From positions 1 to 64,000 of the forward strand of contig JAKUNG010000019.1 of assembly GCA_022452285.1 (NCBI GenBank): a stretch of 64,000 nt of DNA, given 5' to 3'. Made by a program: the position numbers and the translations under genes. Below are positions 1 to 9,664 of the stretch, in pieces. This DNA comes from Terriglobia bacterium (GTDB lineage: Bacteria; Acidobacteriota; Terriglobia; Versatilivoradales; Versatilivoraceae). Below the pieces are notes generated by a model. That model was not told where the DNA came from. It saw only the letters and a list, made by a program, of their open reading frames with translations, and did not search any database. Every line of letters begins with the position of its first letter. Position 1 is the stretch's first letter.

Positions 1-142
1 TGAAATGATAATGCCGGGAGACAACGTTTCCATGGAAATTGAATTAATTACACCAATTGCTATGGAAAAAGGGTTACGTTTTGCTATTCGTGAAGGTGGC
101 AGGACTGTTGGTGCTGGTACAATTACCGACATAATAGAATAA
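1..142 (+). CDS. tuf: elongation factor Tu, C-terminal fragment
   Basis: The reading frame is open from base 2 and gives the last 46 residues of EF-Tu, including the domain III strands with motifs [11 protein letters not shown] and [15 protein letters not shown], followed by TAA at 140-142. EF-Tu delivers aminoacyl-tRNA to the ribosome in the cytoplasm. The 5' part lies outside the window. Its position just upstream of rpsJ matches the str-S10 junction seen in many bacteria. Identification is firm; whether this is tufA or tufB cannot be told. Confidence 0.95.
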   Translation, partial: EMIMPGDNVSMEIELITPIAMEKGLRFAIREGGRTVGAGTITDIIE

Positions 143-200
143 ACATTTTGCTGATTTAATTATTTTGTTGTAGTTGCTGAGATTGGGGAGTGGGTGGTCT

Positions 201-527
201 ATGTTGAATGATAAAATTCGCATTCGATTAAAGGCATACGATTATCGAGTATTGGATCAGTCTGCTAGTGAAATTGTTGATACGGCTAAGCGCACTGGTG
301 CACGAGTTGCTGGTCCAATACCACTTCCAACAGCTAAGAGCAAATTTTGTGTTCTTCGTTCTCCTCATGTGGACAAGAAATCAAGGGAACAGTTTGAGAT
401 TCGGACTCATAAGAGATTATTAGATATATTGGAACCAACACCTCAAACAATAGATGCATTGATGAAACTTGATCTTCCATCTGGGGTTGACGTTCATATT
501 AAATCCTATAGTAAAGAACACAATTGA
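201..527 (+). CDS. rpsJ: 30S ribosomal protein S10
   Basis: The product is 108 aa with the S10 signature [18 protein letters not shown] near the N-terminus, a conserved GPIPLPT loop and [15 protein letters not shown]10 sits in the 30S head and also serves as NusE in antitermination. I chose the ATG at 201, preceded by a GGGAG at 186-190, because the family begins right there. A TTG at 174 would add nine residues that do not look like S10. It is the first gene of the S10-spc-alpha block. Confidence 0.95.
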   Translation: MLNDKIRIRLKAYDYRVLDQSASEIVDTAKRTGARVAGPIPLPTAKSKFCVLRSPHVDKKSREQFEIRTHKRLLDILEPTPQTIDALMKLDLPSGVDVHIKSYSKEHN

Positions 528-602
528 ATGAAGTCAGAAAGTGGAGAACTGGTTTTTTAAGAGAAGTAACTCAGCTTTTTGACTGTACTCTGGAGAAGTT
601 TG

Positions 603-1241
603 ATGGTCAATGGTATTTTAGGCATTAAAATTGGAATGACGCAGTTATTTTTAGAAGGAGGTACTGTAGTGCCGGCCACTGTCATTCAAGCAGGACCTTG
701 TGTGGTTATTCAAAAAAAGACGACTGATATGGAGGGTTATTCCTCAGTCCAGTTAGGGTTGATTGAGCCGACTGTTCCCAAAAAAATTAATAAACCTCTA
801 TCAGGGCATTTAGAAAAGGCGAAGGCACCACCTATTCGGTATTTAAAAGAGTTTAAGTTATTGGATTCTTCGGAGGACACGAAGGTTGGGAATAAGGTTT
901 TAGTTGATCAATTTAGCGACAAAGATGAGGTGAATGTTACTGGAATTAGTAAGGGGAAAGGTTTTGCTGGTGTAATGAAGCGTCATGGATTCAGTGGTGG
1001 TGTTGCCAGCCATGGTTCGATGTTTCATAGAGCTCCTGGTTCTATTGGACAATCTGCATATCCCTCTCGGGTATTCAAGGGGACACGGAGTCCAGGCCAT
1101 ATGGGAGCAAGTCGTGTAACGGTAAAAAACCTTAAAGTTGTCAAGGTGGATCCAGTAAAGAACTTGTTAATTGTTAAGGGTAGTGTTCCTGGGGCAAATG
1201 GGGATTATTTGATTATTCGTAAGAAAAACCCTTCTCAATGA
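603..1241 (+). CDS. rplC: 50S ribosomal protein L3
   Basis: The product is 212 aa and starts [16 protein letters not shown], the standard L3 beginning. The conserved [14 protein letters not shown] and the [15 protein letters not shown] loop are present; the Gln in GQS corresponds to the residue methylated by PrmB in E. coli. L3 is an early-assembly protein whose loop reaches the peptidyl transferase centre. The ATG at 603 has GGAG at 592-595; the frame is open upstream from 579, but the added residues are not family-like. Confidence 0.95.
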   Translation: MVNGILGIKIGMTQLFLEGGTVVPATVIQAGPCVVIQKKTTDMEGYSSVQLGLIEPTVPKKINKPLSGHLEKAKAPPIRYLKEFKLLDSSEDTKVGNKVLVDQFSDKDEVNVTGISKGKGFAGVMKRHGFSGGVASHGSMFHRAPGSIGQSAYPSRVFKGTRSPGHMGASRVTVKNLKVVKVDPVKNLLIVKGSVPGANGDYLIIRKKNPSQ

Positions 1242-1262
1242 TGAAAAGCTAAGGATGATTTT

Positions 1263-1889
1263 GTGGCGAAACTTCAGGTGGTAAATTTAAATAACAAGGT
1301 TGTTGGAGAAATAGCTCTCCATGATACGGTTTTTGCAGCTGAAGTTAATAAGAGCCTGTTATATTTAGCAGTAAAGCATTATCGAGATTCCCTCCGACAA
1401 GGAACCCACTCAACCAAAACGCGTGCTATGGTTCGGGGAGGGGGTAGTAAGCCTTGGAGACAAAAGGGTACTGGTAGGGCTCGAGTTGGTAGTGCTCGAA
1501 ATCCAATTTGGCGACATGGAGGAGTAGCTCACGGCCCTAAACCAAGATCCTATAAATTTCATTTTCCAAGGAAAATGTTGTTAGGCGCTTTAAGATCAGC
1601 TTTAACTGACAAGTACAATTCCGAGGGGGTTAGGGTAGTGGATGAATTTGTGCTACCTAATCACAAGACTAAGGACTTTAATAAAATTCTTCAAAAACTT
1701 GAAGTTAAAAAGAGGCTGTTGATCGTTAATAACGAGGACAACAATAACTTGATTCGAGCGTCTCGAAATTTGGCTGAAGTTAAACTAGTATCAAGTCAAA
1801 AAGTTACCGTTTATGATCTACTTAAACATCAAAACATCCTTTTCTCTAAATCAGCTATAGAAAAACTTCAGGAGGGTCTCCAGCCTTGA
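1263..1889 (+). CDS. rplD: 50S ribosomal protein L4
   Basis: The 208-aa product has the L4 hallmarks RQGTHSTKTRAMVRGGG followed by KPWRQKGTGRAR, which form the extended loop lining the peptide exit tunnel. It starts with GTG at 1263 after AAGGAT. Its TGA overlaps the TTG start of rplW by 4 nt, implying translational coupling. In E. coli L4 also represses this operon; no leader structure for that can be judged here because the operon start lies outside the window. Confidence 0.95.
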   Translation: MAKLQVVNLNNKVVGEIALHDTVFAAEVNKSLLYLAVKHYRDSLRQGTHSTKTRAMVRGGGSKPWRQKGTGRARVGSARNPIWRHGGVAHGPKPRSYKFHFPRKMLLGALRSALTDKYNSEGVRVVDEFVLPNHKTKDFNKILQKLEVKKRLLIVNNEDNNNLIRASRNLAEVKLVSSQKVTVYDLLKHQNILFSKSAIEKLQEGLQP

Positions 1890-2176
1890 GTTTATTCGCA
1901 ATCATTAAGCGGCCGATAATTACTGAAAAAGCTCTTGATCAAAAAGAGGATCAAGGGATTCTCTGTTTTGAAGTTCAGATTAGGGCGAACAAGCAAGAAG
2001 TGAAAAAAGCTATTGAAAAATTATTTAGTGTAAAAGTAGCTTCTGTAAAAACAGCAACTTTCAAAGGAAAAGAACGCCGTCAAGGTCGTTATACTGGATA
2101 CAAATCGAACTGGAAAAAAGCTTTCGTTAAGCTTAAACCTGGAGAAAAAATGATTGAATATGCGGAGAATGTTTAA
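1886..2176 (+). CDS. rplW: 50S ribosomal protein L23
   Basis: The 96-aa product shows the L23 pattern [11 protein letters not shown] at the N-terminus, [20 protein letters not shown] and the [16 protein letters not shown] loop. L23 surrounds the exit tunnel and is the docking site for trigger factor and SRP. The start is TTG at 1886, with a strong GGAGGG at 1871-1876, overlapping the rplD stop by 4 nt. Confidence 0.95.
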   Translation: MSLFAIIKRPIITEKALDQKEDQGILCFEVQIRANKQEVKKAIEKLFSVKVASVKTATFKGKERRQGRYTGYKSNWKKAFVKLKPGEKMIEYAENV

Positions 2177-2178
2177 CT

Positions 2179-3003
2179 ATGGGACTCAAATCTTTTAGAC
2201 CTTCTACACCATCCCTCCGTTTTAGTACAGTAACAACGTTTGAGGGAATCAGTAAAAAACGTCCTAACAAAGGTCTGAGTTGTTCAAATGCGCGAAGTGG
2301 TGGAAGAAATAATATGGGTCGAATGACAGTCCGACATCGGGGTGGTGGACATAAACGTTTATATAGAATGGTTGATTTTAAAAGAGAGAAGTTTGGAGTT
2401 CCTGCTAGGGTAGCTTCTCTTGAATATGATCCTAATCGGTCTGCCCGAATAGCTCTTCTTCATTATTTCGATGGAGAAAAACGGTATATCATCCAACCTA
2501 TTGGACTCGAAATAGGTTCTGTTGTAGTTTCTGGTCCAGAGGCTGATATTTTAGTCGGTAACGCATTACCACTAAAGAATATTCCTCTTGGAACCACAAT
2601 TCATAATATTGAGCTGCGAAAGGGAAAAGGTGCTCAGCTTGCTCGTTCAGCTGGGAGCTCTGCTCAGTTAGTTGCTAAGGAAGGGGCGTATGCTCAAGTT
2701 AGGATGCCTTCTAGTGAGGTAAGAAGAATTCACATTGAATGTTTGGCTACAGTTGGCCAAGTTGGGAATTTGGATCATAGCAATACCAGCTTAGGTAAGG
2801 CTGGAAGATGGCGTTGGTTAGGCAGGAGATCTTCAGTTCGAGGAGTCGCTATGAATCCTATTGACCATCCACATGGTGGAGGTGAAGGCCGAAGCTCAGG
2901 TGGAAGACACCCCGTAACACCGTGGGGGCAACCAACCCGCGGTTTTAAGACTCGCAATAATAAGCGAACTGATCAGTTTATTGTTAAGCGGAGAGGAAAA
3001 TAG
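2179..3003 (+). CDS. rplB: 50S ribosomal protein L2
   Basis: The 274-aa product is a full-length L2 with [25 protein letters not shown] sequence in the N-terminal third, the OB/SH3-like core, and the conserved [18 protein letters not shown] segment near residues 224-241. The histidine in HPHGGG lies by the peptidyl transferase centre. It starts with ATG at 2179, two bases after the rplW stop. Confidence 0.95.
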   Translation: MGLKSFRPSTPSLRFSTVTTFEGISKKRPNKGLSCSNARSGGRNNMGRMTVRHRGGGHKRLYRMVDFKREKFGVPARVASLEYDPNRSARIALLHYFDGEKRYIIQPIGLEIGSVVVSGPEADILVGNALPLKNIPLGTTIHNIELRKGKGAQLARSAGSSAQLVAKEGAYAQVRMPSSEVRRIHIECLATVGQVGNLDHSNTSLGKAGRWRWLGRRSSVRGVAMNPIDHPHGGGEGRSSGGRHPVTPWGQPTRGFKTRNNKRTDQFIVKRRGK

Positions 3004-3025
3004 TTTGGAAAAGGGAGAAAATTGA

Positions 3026-3316
3026 ATGAGTCGATCAATAAAGAAGGGACCTTTTGTAGACCGCAACTTAGAGAAAATAGTTGATGGAATAACTAAAGGT
3101 TTTGAAAAGAAGGTCATCAAAACTTGGTCACGTCGTTCAACGATTACTCCAGAAATGGTTGGTCTTACCTTTGCTGTACATAATGGTAAAAAGTTTATTC
3201 CGGTTTTTATTACAGAAAATATGGTAGGACATAAATTAGGTGAGTTTTCACCTAGTAGGGTTTTTAGGAGTCATAGTTCTAAAGCTGCTACGGAAAAAAC
3301 AGCAACCCGGAGTTAA
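3026..3316 (+). CDS. rpsS: 30S ribosomal protein S19
   Basis: The 96-aa product has the S19 motifs [11 protein letters not shown] at the start, [17 protein letters not shown] and [16 protein letters not shown]19 binds the 30S head next to S13 and contacts the A-site finger bridge. The ATG at 3026 follows AGGGAGA at 3012-3018. It lies in the usual slot between rplB and rplV. Confidence 0.95.
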   Translation: MSRSIKKGPFVDRNLEKIVDGITKGFEKKVIKTWSRRSTITPEMVGLTFAVHNGKKFIPVFITENMVGHKLGEFSPSRVFRSHSSKAATEKTATRS

Positions 3317-3341
3317 AATTTTTTTTAAGAGGAGTTGGTAA

Positions 3342-3677
3342 ATGGAAGCTTTTGCCACAGTTAGATTTATCAATGGTTCTCCCCAAAAGATCCGTTTAGT
3401 GATTGATCTAATTCGTGGAAAGAACGTTTCAGATGCTCTTAATATTTTGCAAATTACAAAGAAGAGGGCAGCTGGTCAAATTACTAAAGTTCTTAGATCA
3501 GCTATCGCTAATGCAGAACAGAAAGAAGAAACTAGTGATTTAGATCAATTGAGGATCAGTAAGGCTTATGTGAATGAAGGTCCTAGGATGAAAAGAACCC
3601 GGCCAGCACCGATGGGTAGGGCCTTTCGTTTTCAGCGTCGTATGAGTCATATTTCTATTTATGTGTCAGATAAATAA
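3342..3677 (+). CDS. rplV: 50S ribosomal protein L22
   Basis: The 111-aa product carries KIRLVIDLIRGKNVSDAL, the central helix with SAIANAEQ, and the beta-hairpin YVNEGPRMKRTRPAPMGR whose tip reaches into the exit tunnel (site of macrolide-resistance changes in other species). Nothing in the hairpin looks deleted. ATG at 3342 follows AGAGGAG at 3328-3334. Confidence 0.95.
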   Translation: MEAFATVRFINGSPQKIRLVIDLIRGKNVSDALNILQITKKRAAGQITKVLRSAIANAEQKEETSDLDQLRISKAYVNEGPRMKRTRPAPMGRAFRFQRRMSHISIYVSDK

Positions 3678-3693
3678 TTGAAGGAGGAAATTC

Positions 3694-4359
3694 TTGGGAC
3701 AAAAGGTACACCCCTTTGGTCTTCGACTGGGTTATAACAAGACTTGGCGTTCACGTTGGTATGCTAAAAAAGATTATGTTGAGCTACTGCATGAAGATCT
3801 TCAGTTAAAGAAAGATCTCAAAAAGAAGCTTGGGCATGCAGGTGTGTCTACCATTGAAATTGAACGTCCTGGAAATAAAATTAGAATTACAATTTTTACC
3901 TCCCGTCCTGGAATCATTATTGGTCGTAAGGGATCTGAGATCGACAAACTTAAATCTGATATACAGAAGCGTACTAAACGAGATGTTTTTATCAACATTA
4001 ATGAGATTCATAGACCGGAATTAGAAGCTCAGCTAGTTGCTGAATCTATTGCCCTACAACTTGAGAAACGCATCGCCTTTCGGCGAGCCATGCGCAAAGC
4101 TGTGGACTCTGCTTTAAAAGTCAATGCTAAGGGGATTAGGGTTTGTTGTGCCGGTAGGCTTAATGGTGCAGAAATTGCCAGAACGGAATGGTATTTGAAG
4201 GGTCGACTTCCACTGCATACTTTAAGAGCTGACATTGATTATGGCCTTGCTGAAGCTTTTACGACATATGGTTTAATTGGAGTTAAGGTTTGGATTTATA
4301 AAGGGGAATTATTCCCTAGTATTGCTAAAAAGACTCAGGAAATCGGGGCTAAGCTTTAA
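3694..4359 (+). CDS. rpsC: 30S ribosomal protein S3
   Basis: The 221-aa product begins [19 protein letters not shown], has a KH-type RNA-binding domain with the loop [14 protein letters not shown] (about residues 72-85) and the C-terminal [22 protein letters not shown] block. S3 lines the mRNA entry site. The start is TTG at 3694 with AAGGAGG at 3681-3687, and family alignment leaves no better start. Confidence 0.95.
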   Translation: MGQKVHPFGLRLGYNKTWRSRWYAKKDYVELLHEDLQLKKDLKKKLGHAGVSTIEIERPGNKIRITIFTSRPGIIIGRKGSEIDKLKSDIQKRTKRDVFININEIHRPELEAQLVAESIALQLEKRIAFRRAMRKAVDSALKVNAKGIRVCCAGRLNGAEIARTEWYLKGRLPLHTLRADIDYGLAEAFTTYGLIGVKVWIYKGELFPSIAKKTQEIGAKL

Positions 4360-4380
4360 GAGTAGAGATAGGATTTTCCT

Positions 4381-4806
4381 ATGTTAATGCCTAAGAAAGT
4401 AAAGTACCGCAAGCAACAGAGGGGACGAACTTCTGGTAAAGCTTGGCGTGGTTCGGGAATTGCATTTGGAGACTTTGGTTTGAAGGTAATGGAACCTGCT
4501 TGGATTACTGATAGACAAATTGAAGCAGCACGGATTGCAATGACAAGATTTGTTAAAAGAGGTGGTAAAATCTGGATTCGTTTGTTTCCAAGCAAGCCTA
4601 TTACAAAGAAACCCGCTGAGACTCGTATGGGTAAGGGTAAAGGTGCTCCAGAGGGATGGGTTGCAGTAGTTCGTCCGGGCAAAGTAATCTTTGAGATGGA
4701 AGGTGTAAAAGAAGAAATTGCTCGAGAAGCCATGCGTCTGGCAGCAAATAAGCTCCCATTGCAAACTAAATTTGTTTCTAGGTCAGATACGAGGGCTGCT
4801 ATATGA
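4381..4806 (+). CDS. rplP: 50S ribosomal protein L16
   Basis: The 141-aa product begins [16 protein letters not shown], exactly as L16 usually does, and has the conserved [22 protein letters not shown] region (here [20 protein letters not shown]). It binds 23S rRNA near the A-site tRNA elbow. An internal ATG two codons later is less likely. Its TGA overlaps the ATG of rpmC by 4 nt. Confidence 0.95.
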   Translation: MLMPKKVKYRKQQRGRTSGKAWRGSGIAFGDFGLKVMEPAWITDRQIEAARIAMTRFVKRGGKIWIRLFPSKPITKKPAETRMGKGKGAPEGWVAVVRPGKVIFEMEGVKEEIAREAMRLAANKLPLQTKFVSRSDTRAAI

Positions 4807-5006
4807 CTCCGGACAAAGTAAGAGATTTATCAGATGATGAACTGGTTTCTCAACAACAAGAACTGTTGGAGAAGATCTTCCGATTACGTTTTCAGTCGTC
4901 TGTTGGTCAAGCTGAAGGGACCCAGAAAATTCGTGAATTCAAAAAAGATGTTGCACGAATTAAAACAATTCAAAGGGAGCGTCAACTTTCACAAAAGAAA
5001 GTTTGA
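4803..5006 (+). CDS. rpmC: 50S ribosomal protein L29
   Basis: The 67-aa helical-hairpin protein shows the L29 pattern: [23 protein letters not shown] in the first helix and [20 protein letters not shown] in the second. L29 sits at the exit tunnel rim next to L23. ATG at 4803 overlaps the rplP stop, so the two are likely translationally coupled. Confidence 0.93.
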   Translation: MTPDKVRDLSDDELVSQQQELLEKIFRLRFQSSVGQAEGTQKIREFKKDVARIKTIQRERQLSQKKV

Positions 5007-5066
5007 AGTTTTAAGATAGTTTTCTAAGGATTAAAACCAATTTCGTAAAAAAGAGTGAAACCTATA

Positions 5067-5354
5067 ATGGAAAGTGAAAAAAAACAGCTGTCAGATTTGT
5101 CGAAAACTAGTAAAAGAGCTGTAAAAATTGGTGTAGTTAAAAGCAATCAAATGAATAAAACAGTTGTAGTTTCAGTAAAGCGGCGGGTTTCTCATCCGCT
5201 TTATCGCAGAGTTGTGACGCGTACAACTAATTTTTTGGCCCATGATGGAAAAGATTCTTGTAGTGTGGGGGATACTGTTTCAATTATTGAGACTCGTCCA
5301 ATCAGTAAGTTAAAGAGGTGGCGTTTATTGAAGGTGATTAGAAAAGCTAGTTGA
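5067..5354 (+). CDS. rpsQ: 30S ribosomal protein S17
   Basis: The OB-fold core is clear: GVVKSNQMNKTVVVSVKRR, HPLYRRVVTRTTNFLAHD and VGDTVSIIETRPISKLKRW. The ATG at 5067 gives 95 aa; a GTG at 5055 in the same frame would give 99 aa. Neither has a strong Shine-Dalgarno sequence, only an AAGAG at 5051-5055. The first ~18 residues are a charged extension ahead of the core, so the exact start is uncertain. Confidence 0.93.
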   Translation: MESEKKQLSDLSKTSKRAVKIGVVKSNQMNKTVVVSVKRRVSHPLYRRVVTRTTNFLAHDGKDSCSVGDTVSIIETRPISKLKRWRLLKVIRKAS

Positions 5355-5400
5355 TTTGAATTAATTTAAACTAATTGTAGTTGTTAGTGGAGTCTTCTCT

Positions 5401-5769
5401 ATGATTCAAATGGGAACTATTTTAGAAGTAGCTGATAATTCAGGGGCTAAGAAATTAGCTTGTATTTCACCCTTAGGAGGCTCTACTGGTAGAAAAGCTA
5501 GTTTGGCAGATATAGTTACAGCTTCTGTAAAAGAAGCAACTCCTTCTGGAGCTGTTAAGAAAGGAAAAGTTGTAAAAGCTGTTATTGTGCGAACTCGAAA
5601 AGAGGCTCGACGTAAGGATGGTTCTTATATCAAGTTCGACCAAAATGCTGCCGTCCTAATTGATGATGGTGGCAATCCAGTGGGAACAAGAGTTTTTGGT
5701 CCAGTAGCTCGAGAATTACGAGAGAAGCGTTTTATGAAGATTGTTTCTCTTGCTCCAGAGGTGATCTGA
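5401..5769 (+). CDS. rplN: 50S ribosomal protein L14
   Basis: The 122-aa product begins [19 protein letters not shown] and ends with [25 protein letters not shown], the standard L14 termini and length. L14 contributes to an inter-subunit bridge and is the binding site of the silencing factor RsfS. It starts with ATG at 5401. rplX begins 1 nt after its stop. Confidence 0.95.
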   Translation: MIQMGTILEVADNSGAKKLACISPLGGSTGRKASLADIVTASVKEATPSGAVKKGKVVKAVIVRTRKEARRKDGSYIKFDQNAAVLIDDGGNPVGTRVFGPVARELREKRFMKIVSLAPEVI

Positions 5770-5770
5770 A

Positions 5771-6106
5771 ATGGTACGATCTTATAGCAATGACCTTCGT
5801 AGAAATGACCAGGTGAAAGTTATTGCAGGAAAAGATCTGAATAAGGTTGGACGAATCTTGCGGATTGTTCCGGGGAAGCATCGGATAGTAGTCGAGGGAA
5901 TTAGTATGATTAAACGGCACACTCGACCCAATCCAAGCCAGAATTTAAAGGGTGGCATCATCGAACGAGAAGGATCTATCCATATTTCAAATGTCATGAT
6001 TTTTTGTAGTGCCTGTAATAGTCCAACACGTATTGGACATCAGTTTCTCGCGGATGGTAAGAAGATACGAATATGCAGAAAGTGTGATGCTTCTCTGGAT
6101 AGTTAA
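5771..6106 (+). CDS. rplX: 50S ribosomal protein L24, cysteine (zinc-ribbon-like) form
   Basis: The 111-aa product has the KOW segment [19 protein letters not shown] and the [11 protein letters not shown] loop typical of L24. The C-terminal part [19 protein letters not shown] to ICRKCD carries four cysteines as CxxC (79, 82) and CxxC (102, 105), positions occupied by other residues in E. coli L24. This pattern suggests a zinc-binding form. L24 initiates 50S assembly. The start is ATG at 5771. Confidence 0.94.
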   Translation: MVRSYSNDLRRNDQVKVIAGKDLNKVGRILRIVPGKHRIVVEGISMIKRHTRPNPSQNLKGGIIEREGSIHISNVMIFCSACNSPTRIGHQFLADGKKIRICRKCDASLDS

Positions 6107-6147
6107 ACTTTTTTGAAAGAGTCAGTTGGTTGAGGAGAGTAGTTCTA

Positions 6148-6687
6148 ATGAGTCGATTATATGATCTTTATCAACAACAGATTATTCCGGAATTAAAAAA
6201 GCAGTTTAATTACCAAAATGTTATGGCTATTCCTAAACTTACTAAAATAGTAGTAAATGTTGGATTAGGTGAAGCCATTCAGAATCCAAAACTTTTGGAT
6301 TCTGTTGCCAATGAGTTGGGCACGATTACTGGGCAAAGACCGGTAATTAACCTTGCTAGAAAATCAATAGCTGCCTTTAAGCTTCGCAAGGGAATGGCAA
6401 TTGGGTGTTCAGTAACTTTAAGGGCTAATCGCATGTATGAGTTTTTTGATCGTTTGGTTAGTATTGCTTTGCCTAGGGTTCGAGATTTTCGAGGACTTTC
6501 CCCTCGTTCTTTTGATGGTAGAGGAAATTATACTTTAGGATTGCGTGATCAACTTATTTTTCCAGAAATTGACTATTCCAAAGTAAACAAAATAAATGGA
6601 ATGAACGTTTGTATAGTTACGAATGCTAAAACTGACAATGAAGCGCGGACACTGTTAGGTTTGTTAGGACTGCCTTTCCGCAAATGA
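6148..6687 (+). CDS. rplE: 50S ribosomal protein L5
   Basis: With the ATG at 6148 (GAGGAG at 6132-6137) the product is 179 aa, the normal L5 length. It contains [38 protein letters not shown] and FPEIDYSKV, all L5 signatures. L5 binds 5S rRNA and contacts P-site tRNA. A GTG/TTG-type extension from 6130 would add six residues with no family support. Confidence 0.95.
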   Translation: MSRLYDLYQQQIIPELKKQFNYQNVMAIPKLTKIVVNVGLGEAIQNPKLLDSVANELGTITGQRPVINLARKSIAAFKLRKGMAIGCSVTLRANRMYEFFDRLVSIALPRVRDFRGLSPRSFDGRGNYTLGLRDQLIFPEIDYSKVNKINGMNVCIVTNAKTDNEARTLLGLLGLPFRK

Positions 6688-6697
6688 GGTCTGTAAA

Positions 6698-6883
6698 ATG
6701 GCTAGAGCTTCCCACGTAGCTAAAGCAAAAAAGACTCCTAAATTTAAGGTACGTCAACATAACAGATGTAGACGGTGTGGTCGACCCCGGGGGTTTTTGC
6801 GTAAGTTTGAGTTATGTCGACTGTGTTTTCGCCAGCTTGCTCTTAGAGGTGAATTGCCAGGAGTAATAAAATCAAGTTGGTGA
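6698..6883 (+). CDS. rpsN: 30S ribosomal protein S14, zinc type
   Basis: The 61-aa protein is the short C+ form of S14, with CRRCGRPRG (C24, C27) and CRLCFRQLA (C40, C43) forming a zinc site, ending [11 protein letters not shown]. It resides in the 30S head beside S10 and S3. ATG at 6698 lies 10 nt after the rplE stop. Confidence 0.95.
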   Translation: MARASHVAKAKKTPKFKVRQHNRCRRCGRPRGFLRKFELCRLCFRQLALRGELPGVIKSSW

Positions 6884-6922
6884 TTCCATTTTTTCAGATA
6901 AATAATTTGGAGCGTAAAAAGA

Positions 6923-7321
6923 ATGAGTTTGACTGATCCTGTTGCTAACTACTTAACTTTAATTCGGAATGCTTTACGAGCTCGACATCAGAAGGTTGAT
7001 ATACCTAGTTCTAGACTGTTGTCAAGTGTTTCTCAGATTCTGAAAGAAGAAGGTTATATAAATAACTTTAAGGTTATGGATGAAGGTAGTAAGACATTCT
7101 TAAGGATTTATCTTCGTTATGGACCCAAAGGAGAAAAGGTAATTTCTGATTTGCAGCGTGTTTCCCGTCCAGGTTGTAGAATCTATGTTTCTAAGGAAAA
7201 TATTCCTTTAGTACTGGGTGGATTGGGCATTAATATTCTTACCACTTCTAAAGGGTTAATGAGTGGGTCAAAGGCCCGTGCATCGGGGCTAGGCGGTGAA
7301 GTATTATGCAGTATTTGGTAG
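6923..7321 (+). CDS. rpsH: 30S ribosomal protein S8
   Basis: The 132-aa product starts with [19 protein letters not shown] and ends with [17 protein letters not shown] sequence (here [26 protein letters not shown]), the diagnostic S8 C-terminus that binds helix 21 of 16S rRNA. ATG at 6923 follows GGAGCG at 6909-6914. In E. coli S8 represses the spc operon; no matching RNA site was recognised here by eye. Confidence 0.95.
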   Translation: MSLTDPVANYLTLIRNALRARHQKVDIPSSRLLSSVSQILKEEGYINNFKVMDEGSKTFLRIYLRYGPKGEKVISDLQRVSRPGCRIYVSKENIPLVLGGLGINILTTSKGLMSGSKARASGLGGEVLCSIW

Positions 7322-7348
7322 TTCTTATTGATGTTTCATGGAGTTAGT

Positions 7349-7891
7349 ATGTCTCGAGTCGGAAATAAAATCATACCCCTTCCAGATGGAGTCAAGGTTA
7401 ATATTTTAAAGGATCAGGTTGATGTTCAGGGTCCAAAGGGAGAACTAAGTAGTCCCATTCCTGAGGGAATTACTTTCAAGGTAACTGACGATGGAATTTT
7501 GACAATTCGTTCCTCAGAATCAAAACGACAAAAATCCTTCCATGGATTAGCTCGTAGTTTGTTGTCTAATGCTATAACTGGAGTTAATGAGGGTTTCAAA
7601 AAGGAGTTGGACATTGTTGGTATTGGCTATAGAGCTGAAAATAAAGGGAAGATGATCGTTTTTAATCTTGGTTTTTCACATCCAATTGAATTTTCAATTC
7701 CCTCTGGAATTAATATTGATGTTGAGCAACAGACTCATTTGATTGTTTCAGGAGCCGATAAACAAAAAGTAGGTCAAATAGCTGCTGACATTCGGTCTTT
7801 GCGTAAGCCAGATCCATATAAAAACAAGGGTGTTCGTTATACGGGTGAAAAACTTAAGAAGAAGGTTGGTAAAACTGCAGCAACTGTCTAA
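7349..7891 (+). CDS. rplF: 50S ribosomal protein L6
   Basis: With the ATG at 7349 (GGAG at 7340-7343) the product is 180 aa and starts MSRVGNKIIPLPDGVKV, as L6 does. The two duplicated domains are visible, the second with VSGADKQKVGQIAADIRSLRKPDPYKNKGVRY, the conserved C-terminal signature. A longer frame from TTG 7328 is open but lacks family support. Confidence 0.95.
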   Translation: MSRVGNKIIPLPDGVKVNILKDQVDVQGPKGELSSPIPEGITFKVTDDGILTIRSSESKRQKSFHGLARSLLSNAITGVNEGFKKELDIVGIGYRAENKGKMIVFNLGFSHPIEFSIPSGINIDVEQQTHLIVSGADKQKVGQIAADIRSLRKPDPYKNKGVRYTGEKLKKKVGKTAATV

Positions 7892-7954
7892 TTAGTTATA
7901 GTTTGTCGAAGAAGGTGTCAGAGTACAGAATAGTTTTGATTGACGAGGATTTTG

Positions 7955-8323
7955 ATGGCAAAAATAGCTTCTAGAGGGCAAATAAGAAAACGAATTCATG
8001 AACGGGTTCGTAAAAAGGTAAGAGGGCCCAGTAGTCGTCCTCGTCTTAATGTTTTCCGCTCATCCAGACATATTTATGCCCAAATAATTGATGATGACCA
8101 TGGTCAAACTCTGGCCGCTGTTTCCACTATTGATAGGATAATTAAAGAAAAGAATGCTAATGGTGGGAACATGGCTGCTGCAAAGATTGTAGGTGCTGAA
8201 ATTGCTAGACGAGCAATGACAAAAGGAATTAAGAATGTAGTTTATGATAGAGGTGGTTATCTTTTTCACGGGCGAATTAAAGTTTTGGCAGAGGCAGCCC
8301 GAGAAGAAGGATTGAAATTTTAA
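7955..8323 (+). CDS. rplR: 50S ribosomal protein L18
   Basis: The 122-aa product has the L18 pattern [68 protein letters not shown]18 binds 5S rRNA with L5. The ATG at 7955 follows CGAGGA at 7944-7949. An upstream in-frame start at 7940 would add five residues. Confidence 0.95.
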   Translation: MAKIASRGQIRKRIHERVRKKVRGPSSRPRLNVFRSSRHIYAQIIDDDHGQTLAAVSTIDRIIKEKNANGGNMAAAKIVGAEIARRAMTKGIKNVVYDRGGYLFHGRIKVLAEAAREEGLKF

Positions 8324-8382
8324 TTTTTAAAAGTTGTTTTGTCTTCTAGTGCTAACAAACAGTGAATATTTAAGGAGAACTT

Positions 8383-8907
8383 TTGGAAAACAGTATTGAT
8401 CTGCAAGACTCACAAATGAAAGACCAAGTAGTATCGATTAATAGGGTAACTAAGGTAGTAAAAGGCGGAAAAAATCTTAGTTTTAGTGCTCTGGTAGTAG
8501 TGGGAGATGAAAATGGTAGGGTAGGTTATGGAAGTGGTACAGCCAGGGAAGTGCCTCAGGCTATCCGAAAAGCAACTGAAACGGCAAAAAAAAACCTGAT
8601 TACAGTTGCTATGAAGGGAACTTCAATTCCTCATTTGGTAGTTGGTCGATTTGGAGCAGGTCGTGTGTTGTTAAAACCAGCAGCTGATGGAACTGGAGTA
8701 ATTGCTGGAGGTCCAGTGCGAGCTGTAATTGAATCTGTAGGAATTCAGAATGTATTAACAAAATCGTTGGGAAGTGCTAATCCCCATAATGTAGTCAAGG
8801 CAACTATTGATGGTCTTAAGCAGCTGAGAGATGTAGTTGAGGTTGCACGTCTTCGTGGAAAATCTCCAGAGGAAATTCTTCAAAGTGTGGAGCGATCTAG
8901 TAAATGA
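8383..8907 (+). CDS. rpsE: 30S ribosomal protein S5
   Basis: The 174-aa product contains the N-terminal dsRBD-like domain ([29 protein letters not shown]) and the C-terminal domain with [17 protein letters not shown] and [14 protein letters not shown]5 is a fidelity protein at the mRNA entry. The start is TTG at 8383 with AAGGAG at 8372-8377. Its TGA overlaps the rpmD ATG by 4 nt. Confidence 0.95.
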   Translation: MENSIDLQDSQMKDQVVSINRVTKVVKGGKNLSFSALVVVGDENGRVGYGSGTAREVPQAIRKATETAKKNLITVAMKGTSIPHLVVGRFGAGRVLLKPAADGTGVIAGGPVRAVIESVGIQNVLTKSLGSANPHNVVKATIDGLKQLRDVVEVARLRGKSPEEILQSVERSSK

Positions 8908-9197
8908 ATGAGAAAATAGAAGAAAAACCAGTTTCTGCAAAAAAGGTAAAGGCCAGTGAAGCCAAGAAACCCGCAGTTTCTGCAAAAAAGGTAAAGGCCA
9001 GTGAAGTAGAAAAATTAGAAAAACAGTTAAGAATTAAACTAGTTAAGAGTAGTATTGGTTTTCCATCTAAACAGAAAAAAGTAATTCAAGGGTTAGGTTT
9101 TTCAAAATTACATCAAACGATTGCCCGTCCAGATACACCTCAAATTAGGGGAATGGTTTTTAAAGTTAAACACCTTTTGGAAGTTAGCAAAGACTAG
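8904..9197 (+). CDS. rpmD: 50S ribosomal protein L30 with repeat-built lysine-rich N-terminal extension
   Basis: The L30 fold occupies about residues 37-97: [32 protein letters not shown], then [17 protein letters not shown]. Bacterial L30 is normally about 60 aa; here a 36-residue Lys/Ala/Ser/Glu-rich extension precedes it. The extension contains two copies of [10 protein letters not shown] spaced 15 residues apart, encoded by an identical 33-nt repeat. The ATG at 8904 overlaps the rpsE stop. No internal ATG precedes the core until far into it, so the extension is probably translated. It is likely disordered and RNA-binding (inference). Confidence 0.92.
   Translation: MNEKIEEKPVSAKKVKASEAKKPAVSAKKVKASEVEKLEKQLRIKLVKSSIGFPSKQKKVIQGLGFSKLHQTIARPDTPQIRGMVFKVKHLLEVSKD
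8929..9006 (+). repeat. tandem 33-nt direct repeat inside rpmD
   Basis: Bases 8929-8961 and 8974-9006 are identical, at a period of 45 nt (15 codons), and encode the [15 protein letters not shown] units of the L30 extension. Exact nucleotide identity indicates a recent or gene-converted duplication. Confidence 0.9.
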
Positions 9198-9217
9198 CTA
9201 CAAGTTGAGAGTTTTCT

Positions 9218-9664
9218 ATGATTGGATTACATGATTTAAGACCTCCGTCTGGTTCAACTAAAAATAATAAGCGTCGTGGAATTGGAAGGGGATCTGGCTT
9301 GGGAAAAACTGCAGGTCGAGGCCATAAAGGTCAAAAATCTCGTTCAGGTGCTCATAGTAAGAGAGGTTTTGAAGGTGGGCAGATGCCTTTACAACGTCGT
9401 TTGCCAAAACGTGGATTCACAAATATTTTTAAGAAAAAAATAGTGGTAGTCAATCTTAATAAACTAAAAGAATTTCCTGCTGGAACATCAATCTCTCCCC
9501 AAACCCTTATTGAAAAGGGAATTATCCAAAAGATTAAGGATGGAGTTAAGATCTTGGGCCAAGGCACCTTGTCTCAGTCTCTCAATGTTTCTGCCCACTA
9601 TTTTAGTCAAAATGCCCGGGATAAGATCAGCAAAGCAGGTGGAACTGCCCAAGAAATTAAATGA
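9218..9664 (+). CDS. rplO: 50S ribosomal protein L15
   Basis: The 148-aa product has the glycine-rich N-terminus RRGIGRGSGLGKTAGRGHKGQKSRSG and the FEGGQMPLQRRLPKRGF motif of L15. L15 is a late 50S assembly protein. ATG at 9218 lies 20 nt after the rpmD stop. The TGA overlaps the ATG of secY by 4 nt. Confidence 0.95.
   Translation: MIGLHDLRPPSGSTKNNKRRGIGRGSGLGKTAGRGHKGQKSRSGAHSKRGFEGGQMPLQRRLPKRGFTNIFKKKIVVVNLNKLKEFPAGTSISPQTLIEKGIIQKIKDGVKILGQGTLSQSLNVSAHYFSQNARDKISKAGGTAQEIK

Noticed and set aside
8929..9006. CRISPR-like repeat
   Set aside because: Only two in-frame copies within a coding region, without spacers of uniform size or cas genes; it is a protein repeat.
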